This document shows, in pieces, positions 59,552-62,813 of a DNA stretch of 62,813 nucleotides. The position numbers and the translations under genes were made by a program. The notes below the pieces were generated by a model. That model worked only from the letters and a program-made list of their open reading frames with translations. It did not search any database and was not told the origin of the DNA. Origin of the DNA: Candidatus Geothermarchaeota archaeon (GTDB lineage Archaea > Thermoproteota > Nitrososphaeria > Geothermarchaeales > JDFR-13); NCBI GenBank assembly GCA_015523545.1, contig WAKB01000003.1, positions 1-62,813 of the forward strand, given 5' to 3'. Each line of letters opens with the position of its first letter. The first letter of the stretch is position 1.

Positions 59552-61153
59552 CTATGTACTACTATTTCCAACCTTCCTCATTAGAATCTCCCTTACCCTT
59601 TCTATGCCTATGTCTTTGATTAGTGGGCCTAGTCTGGGGCCTCTGGGTAGTCCAAGTATTATCATGTAGAGGTTCTTGAAGAATTCCCGGTATGGTATGT
59701 TGTGTCTCCTCGCTGTCTCGAAGAGTAGTCCCTGTATCTCCTCTCCATCCATCTCCTCACTGAGGTTCTCCACTATGTCTCTTATCGCATCGGCCATTGT
59801 CTCGTCAATCTCGTGGGTATCTTCGAGCATCGGTGGGCGTCCATAGTCCCTTACCCAGTTCAGTGCATATTCTATTAGCTTATCCACCTCCTCGTCATCC
59901 GTGGCGTAGCCGTATCTCTCAAGCCTCTTCTTAATGAAATCTTCCGCGTTTTCTGGCGGGGCTACCACGGCTAGGTTCAGCACTATCTCGTAGGGGACCT
60001 TGACCGGTGGCACTTCTCCCAGCTTGTAGACATATTCTATGAGGCCCCTCATCCTCGTCTCCTTCAGGGGGTTCCCCAGCTTTATCCTCCCGTGGTAGAC
60101 GTTCCTATAGTAGTCCAGCTCCCTCATCATCACTACTACTGTATCGACCTTGATCTTCCTGGTGCTGGTCATCCTCTTGAGTAGGAAGAGTATGAGGCTC
60201 TCCGGTGAGCCATACCTGTACCATACCTGTGGTGTGTAGACGTTGCCCCGGGACTTAGCTATCTTCTTCCCCGCCTCGTCGAGGAATAGCTCGTACCTAG
60301 CGTGGTGAGGGGGTGGGTATCCCAGGATCTCTTCAGCTATCCTGTCGTTCACCCTTACAGAGTCGGCTATGTCCTTGCCATATGCCTCGAACCTTATCCC
60401 CTGCCTCCTCCATCGGGCGGCGAACTCGCTCTTCCATGAGAGCTTGCCCTCCCCCCTGCTTATGTCTGCCCAGCCCTCGTAGCCGCAGCCTGGGTAGAAC
60501 TGGCCCCTCACCTCTCCGCCCTCGCATACGTATCGTACACGCCTCTTCTCTGGGTCATACTCCTTCGCAACTGTTGTGTATATCCTGCCGCATCCACGGC
60601 ATACTGGGTAGTAGGGAAGTCTATGGAGATACTTCTCCTGCCCTGTCTCCTCATAGATGATCTCGCCTATCCTCCTCCAGTTTCTGAGGATAGTGTTTAT
60701 CTCCTCAGCCAGCTCTCCCTTCTTATACATCTCGGTCCCGGATCTATGGATGAACTCTATCCCAGCCGTCTCCAGGGCCTCTATCAGCATGCCTGACATG
60801 TGTTCCCCATAGGATCTGTGGCAGCCGAAGGGGTCTGGGATCATGGATACTGGCTGGAGTAGGTACTCCTCCATCTCCTTGGGAATACCCTCAGGGACCT
60901 TCCGCAGCCCGTCCATATCGTCTGAGAATGCTATTAGGTGGCTCTCGTAGCCCATGTCCCTGAGGGCTAGGGTTACTGCGTATGCCCTCACGGCGTCTGC
61001 CATACTCCCCACGTGGGGGAAGCCTGAGGCCCCAAGCCCGCTCTCGGTGTATATCACGTCTAGGGGCCTCCCTAGCCTCTTCTCCCTCTCGATAACCTCG
61101 TGGGCTATCTTGTCTATCCAGGTGCCTCTCCCTATGATCTTCTCCTGGCTCAT
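59552..61153 (-). CDS. lysS: Class I lysyl-tRNA synthetase
   Basis: LysRS of the archaeal class I type, 533 residues, unlike the class II enzyme of most bacteria. HIGH-equivalent SGFPHVGSMADAVRAYA near residue 45, a zinc region with CRGCGRIYTTVA and CEGGEVRGQFYPGCGY, and KMSKS-equivalent KKIAKSRGNVYTPQ near residue 295. The start is ATG 61153. Class I LysRS in archaea and a few bacteria is well established. Confidence 0.95.
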   Translation of the reverse strand: MSQEKIIGRGTWIDKIAHEVIEREKRLGRPLDVIYTESGLGASGFPHVGSMADAVRAYAVTLALRDMGYESHLIAFSDDMDGLRKVPEGIPKEMEEYLLQPVSMIPDPFGCHRSYGEHMSGMLIEALETAGIEFIHRSGTEMYKKGELAEEINTILRNWRRIGEIIYEETGQEKYLHRLPYYPVCRGCGRIYTTVAKEYDPEKRRVRYVCEGGEVRGQFYPGCGYEGWADISRGEGKLSWKSEFAARWRRQGIRFEAYGKDIADSVRVNDRIAEEILGYPPPHHARYELFLDEAGKKIAKSRGNVYTPQVWYRYGSPESLILFLLKRMTSTRKIKVDTVVVMMRELDYYRNVYHGRIKLGNPLKETRMRGLIEYVYKLGEVPPVKVPYEIVLNLAVVAPPENAEDFIKKRLERYGYATDDEEVDKLIEYALNWVRDYGRPPMLEDTHEIDETMADAIRDIVENLSEEMDGEEIQGLLFETARRHNIPYREFFKNLYMIILGLPRGPRLGPLIKDIGIERVREILMRKVGNSST

Positions 61154-61189
61154 CAGGATAATTATAGTGCCCAGTATGTTTTAACGGGG

Positions 61190-61810
61190 CTATAGTCCGA
61201 GGGCCTCTAGATACTCGAGGCCGGAGTCTAGGGAGGATAGCCTAGCCATTGTTCTCTCGCTGGAGTATGAGATTATTATGAATCTGGCCCTCCCATAGGG
61301 TTCTGCCTCTCTGAGCTCTCTGTAGAGGTCTGGGTGGTACCTCTCAAGCTCCTCGCCGGACTCTGGGAATACTATCTTGTCACCCGTCTTCTCAAGGATG
61401 AGGGCGGCGTCTCCACCGTGTCTGATAACACTGTCCCTCAGCTTTATAAGCATCTCTCTGTGGAACTCGGTGCACATATATGCGGCCCATCCATAGCCCT
61501 TTATGCCTCGGGGGACGCTGGCTATCCCGAGCTCGCCTATACGTTCCTTTAGATACTCCGCTGCTCGCCTGCCATATCTCGTGAGTAGGTGTCCACCCTT
61601 GTATGGCTTGAAGAGGCCCATGGCCACCATCTTCTTCATCAGTGTCCTTGAGGAGGCCTCTGTTAGGCTGGCCTCCCTCATCAGGAGGTATCTACTTATC
61701 ATCCCGCCCCTTCTATGGGCGGTTACGAGGACTATGTATAGGTGTCCAGGCCTGATGTTAGCCCTTCCCCTCACCCTCTCAAGCTCATTGGATAGGTGGC
61801 TCCACCTCAC
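61190..61810 (-). CDS. DUF4443 winged-helix protein
   Basis: A 206-residue protein. The N-terminal winged helix reads ISRYLLMREASLTEASSRTL then MKKMVAMGLFKPYKGGHLLT, and the rest (YGWAAYMCTEFHREMLIKLRDSVIRHGGDAALIL, then KTGDKIVFPESGEEL) matches the archaeal DUF4443 family. GTG 61810 overlaps the proS stop as TAGTG, so it is translated from the proS transcript; an upstream extension to 61867 would lie within proS. A link to synthetase or tRNA regulation is possible but unproved. Confidence 0.75.
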   Translation of the reverse strand: MRWSHLSNELERVRGRANIRPGHLYIVLVTAHRRGGMISRYLLMREASLTEASSRTLMKKMVAMGLFKPYKGGHLLTRYGRRAAEYLKERIGELGIASVPRGIKGYGWAAYMCTEFHREMLIKLRDSVIRHGGDAALILEKTGDKIVFPESGEELERYHPDLYRELREAEPYGRARFIIISYSSERTMARLSSLDSGLEYLEALGL

Positions 61811-62813
61811 TAGTAGGCCTTCGCCACTAGGACTCGGCTCCTCGCCTCGCCACCGCATACTATGCATCTCGCCCCCTCACCAGGCTTCTCGTCTAGGAAT
61901 CTCCCCCTGACCTCGTAGCCTCCTGTGGTGGTCTTTAGCTCATCTGCACATTCCTCTGAGTCGCAGAAGTCTGTCTTGAAGAGGCTGTAGCTACCCCTCA
62001 GCTCCATTAGCTCGTCTATACTGCTCACTGTGGCTATGTTCTTCTCCATCTCCTCCCTAGCCTTTCTCTTAAGGGTTTCTGGGATGTCCTCCATCAGGTA
62101 TGCTACGTATTCTCTAAGCCTCCCCAGGTCAACCACCTCCCTCTCCCGCTTATCCCTCCTGAAGACTGATACCTTGTTCTGCTCCACCTCTCTGGGGCCT
62201 ATCTCGATCCTTATCGGTATGCCTAGGAGGTCGTAGTGGTAGAACTTCTCTCCAGGCGTCTTCTCGCTTAGGTCTGCATATACCCTGTAGCCAGCTCCCT
62301 CTAGGAGGCCCCTTACCTCCTCTACGTAGTTCTCAAGCCTCTCCCTGTTGAAGCCTGTCTTGGGTATGGGTATGATGACTATCTGTATGGGGGCTACTCT
62401 TGGGGGTAGGACTAGGCCGTAGTTGTCTCCATGTACGAGTATGAGTGAGGCGAGTATCCTTGAGAGCCCTATTCCGAAGCATGTCTGCTCTCCATAGCTG
62501 TAGCTCCCGTCTATGTCGTGGAACCTGATCTCGAAGACCCGTGAGAACTTCTGGCCTAGGTAGTGTGTAGTCCCTATCTGTAGCACCCTCCCGTCGGGTA
62601 GGAGGGTGTCGAAGGCATATGTATGCTCCGCCCCTGGGAACTTGTCGAAGTCCAGTCTCATGACGTGGAGGAAGGGTATGCCCAGGACCTCGTAGGTCAC
62701 CCGGTGGAAGATGTCCTTGTCCTCGATAGTCTGTCTCAGGGCCTCCTCAGCTGTCCTGAAGACGTCGTGGGTCTCTATCCATAGGAACTCCCTTCCCCTG
62801 ATCAATGGCCTCG
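61810..62813 (-). CDS. proS: Prolyl-tRNA synthetase, 5' part beyond window
   Basis: C-terminal two-thirds of archaeal/eukaryal-type ProRS. Class II motif 3 is EQTCFGIGLSRILASLI, followed by the anticodon domain PRVAPIQIVIIPIPKTG and the extra C-terminal zinc-binding domain with FCDSEECADELK and CIVCGG, ending in the typical Tyr (VAKAY). The frame remains open to base 62813; the start is outside. It is cotranscribed with the DUF4443 gene. Confidence 0.93.
   Translation of the reverse strand, partial: RPLIRGREFLWIETHDVFRTAEEALRQTIEDKDIFHRVTYEVLGIPFLHVMRLDFDKFPGAEHTYAFDTLLPDGRVLQIGTTHYLGQKFSRVFEIRFHDIDGSYSYGEQTCFGIGLSRILASLILVHGDNYGLVLPPRVAPIQIVIIPIPKTGFNRERLENYVEEVRGLLEGAGYRVYADLSEKTPGEKFYHYDLLGIPIRIEIGPREVEQNKVSVFRRDKREREVVDLGRLREYVAYLMEDIPETLKRKAREEMEKNIATVSSIDELMELRGSYSLFKTDFCDSEECADELKTTTGGYEVRGRFLDEKPGEGARCIVCGGEARSRVLVAKAY

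Noticed and set aside
1-62813. CRISPR array
   Set aside because: I looked for evenly spaced 24-37-base repeats and saw none; no cas genes are present either.

Overview
The window is a stretch of archaeal chromosome. Eukaryote-type ribosomal proteins (L7Ae, S28e, L24e, S6e, S27ae, S24e, L40e, L38e), aIF2-gamma, aIF5B, Rpo7 and Spt4 show this. L38e and a complete Cdv (ESCRT-type) division operon point to Thermoproteota (crenarchaea), most like a hyperthermophilic Desulfurococcales-type organism. Arginine is written mostly AGG, genes overlap heavily and promoters are short TATA boxes. A histone-fold protein is present, which is uncommon in crenarchaea that carry Cdv, so I do not name a genus.

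Layout. 1-4617: isoprenoid lipid synthesis (mevalonate kinase, type 2 IPP isomerase, GGPP synthase) running into glutamyl-tRNA synthetase. 4626-14363: information processing, including an aIF5B gene interrupted by a mini-intein, then Rpo7/Spt4, a CoA-pathway kinase, a HELxH protein and a nucleotidyltransferase-kinase fusion. 14462-19595: a 1142-residue S-layer-type protein with a coiled-coil stalk, a small membrane protein and a TrmB-type regulator. 19681-23119: the cdv operon. 23122-27379: aspS, sucCD, L40e, tRNA-Val and an AK6/Fap7 kinase. 27376-32503: a divergent secretion or pilus locus. Its minus-strand arm has a VirB11/PilB-type ATPase, two half-size membrane proteins, a 59-residue Flp-like prepilin and a HerA/VirB4-type ATPase. 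Its plus-strand arm has five small membrane proteins. 32329-41051: RNA and protein housekeeping (cyclin-like protein, SmAP3-type Sm protein, PAC2, beta-CASP nuclease, archaemetzincin, THUMP, a possible Cgi121, SerK-like kinase, TatD), the histone, an intron-containing tRNA-Glu and a molybdopterin oxidoreductase. 41094-44862: gluconeogenesis (FBP aldolase/phosphatase, TIM) flanking an acyltransferase plus enolase-superfamily racemase pair. 44859-48593: a decaying, partly AT-rich island (lone HicB, broken metallo-beta-lactamase gene, frameshifted DUF262/HNH gene) that ends at the 3' end of tRNA-Arg(CCG). 48594-53327: argS, an orphan cytosine-C5 methyltransferase, DUF2122 and DUF763 genes and a candidate C/D RNA. 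53374-59132: a conventional archaeal type IV pilus operon with a 676-residue pilin-like adhesin. 59196-62813: tRNA-Arg(GCG), a tiny acidic ORF, class I lysS, a DUF4443 regulator and proS, cut by the window edge.

The strongest candidate for an undescribed system is the 27.4-32.5 kb divergent locus. It joins type IV pilus parts (a PilB-like ATPase, a possible split platform, a pilin with a perfect G|xxxxE site) to a conjugation-type HerA/VirB4 ATPase and a set of tiny membrane proteins. Other notable items are the P-loop mini-intein, the histone beside Cdv, two candidate C/D guide RNAs, and the frameshift-riddled island at a tRNA. All assignments come from reading motifs by eye; no searches were run.
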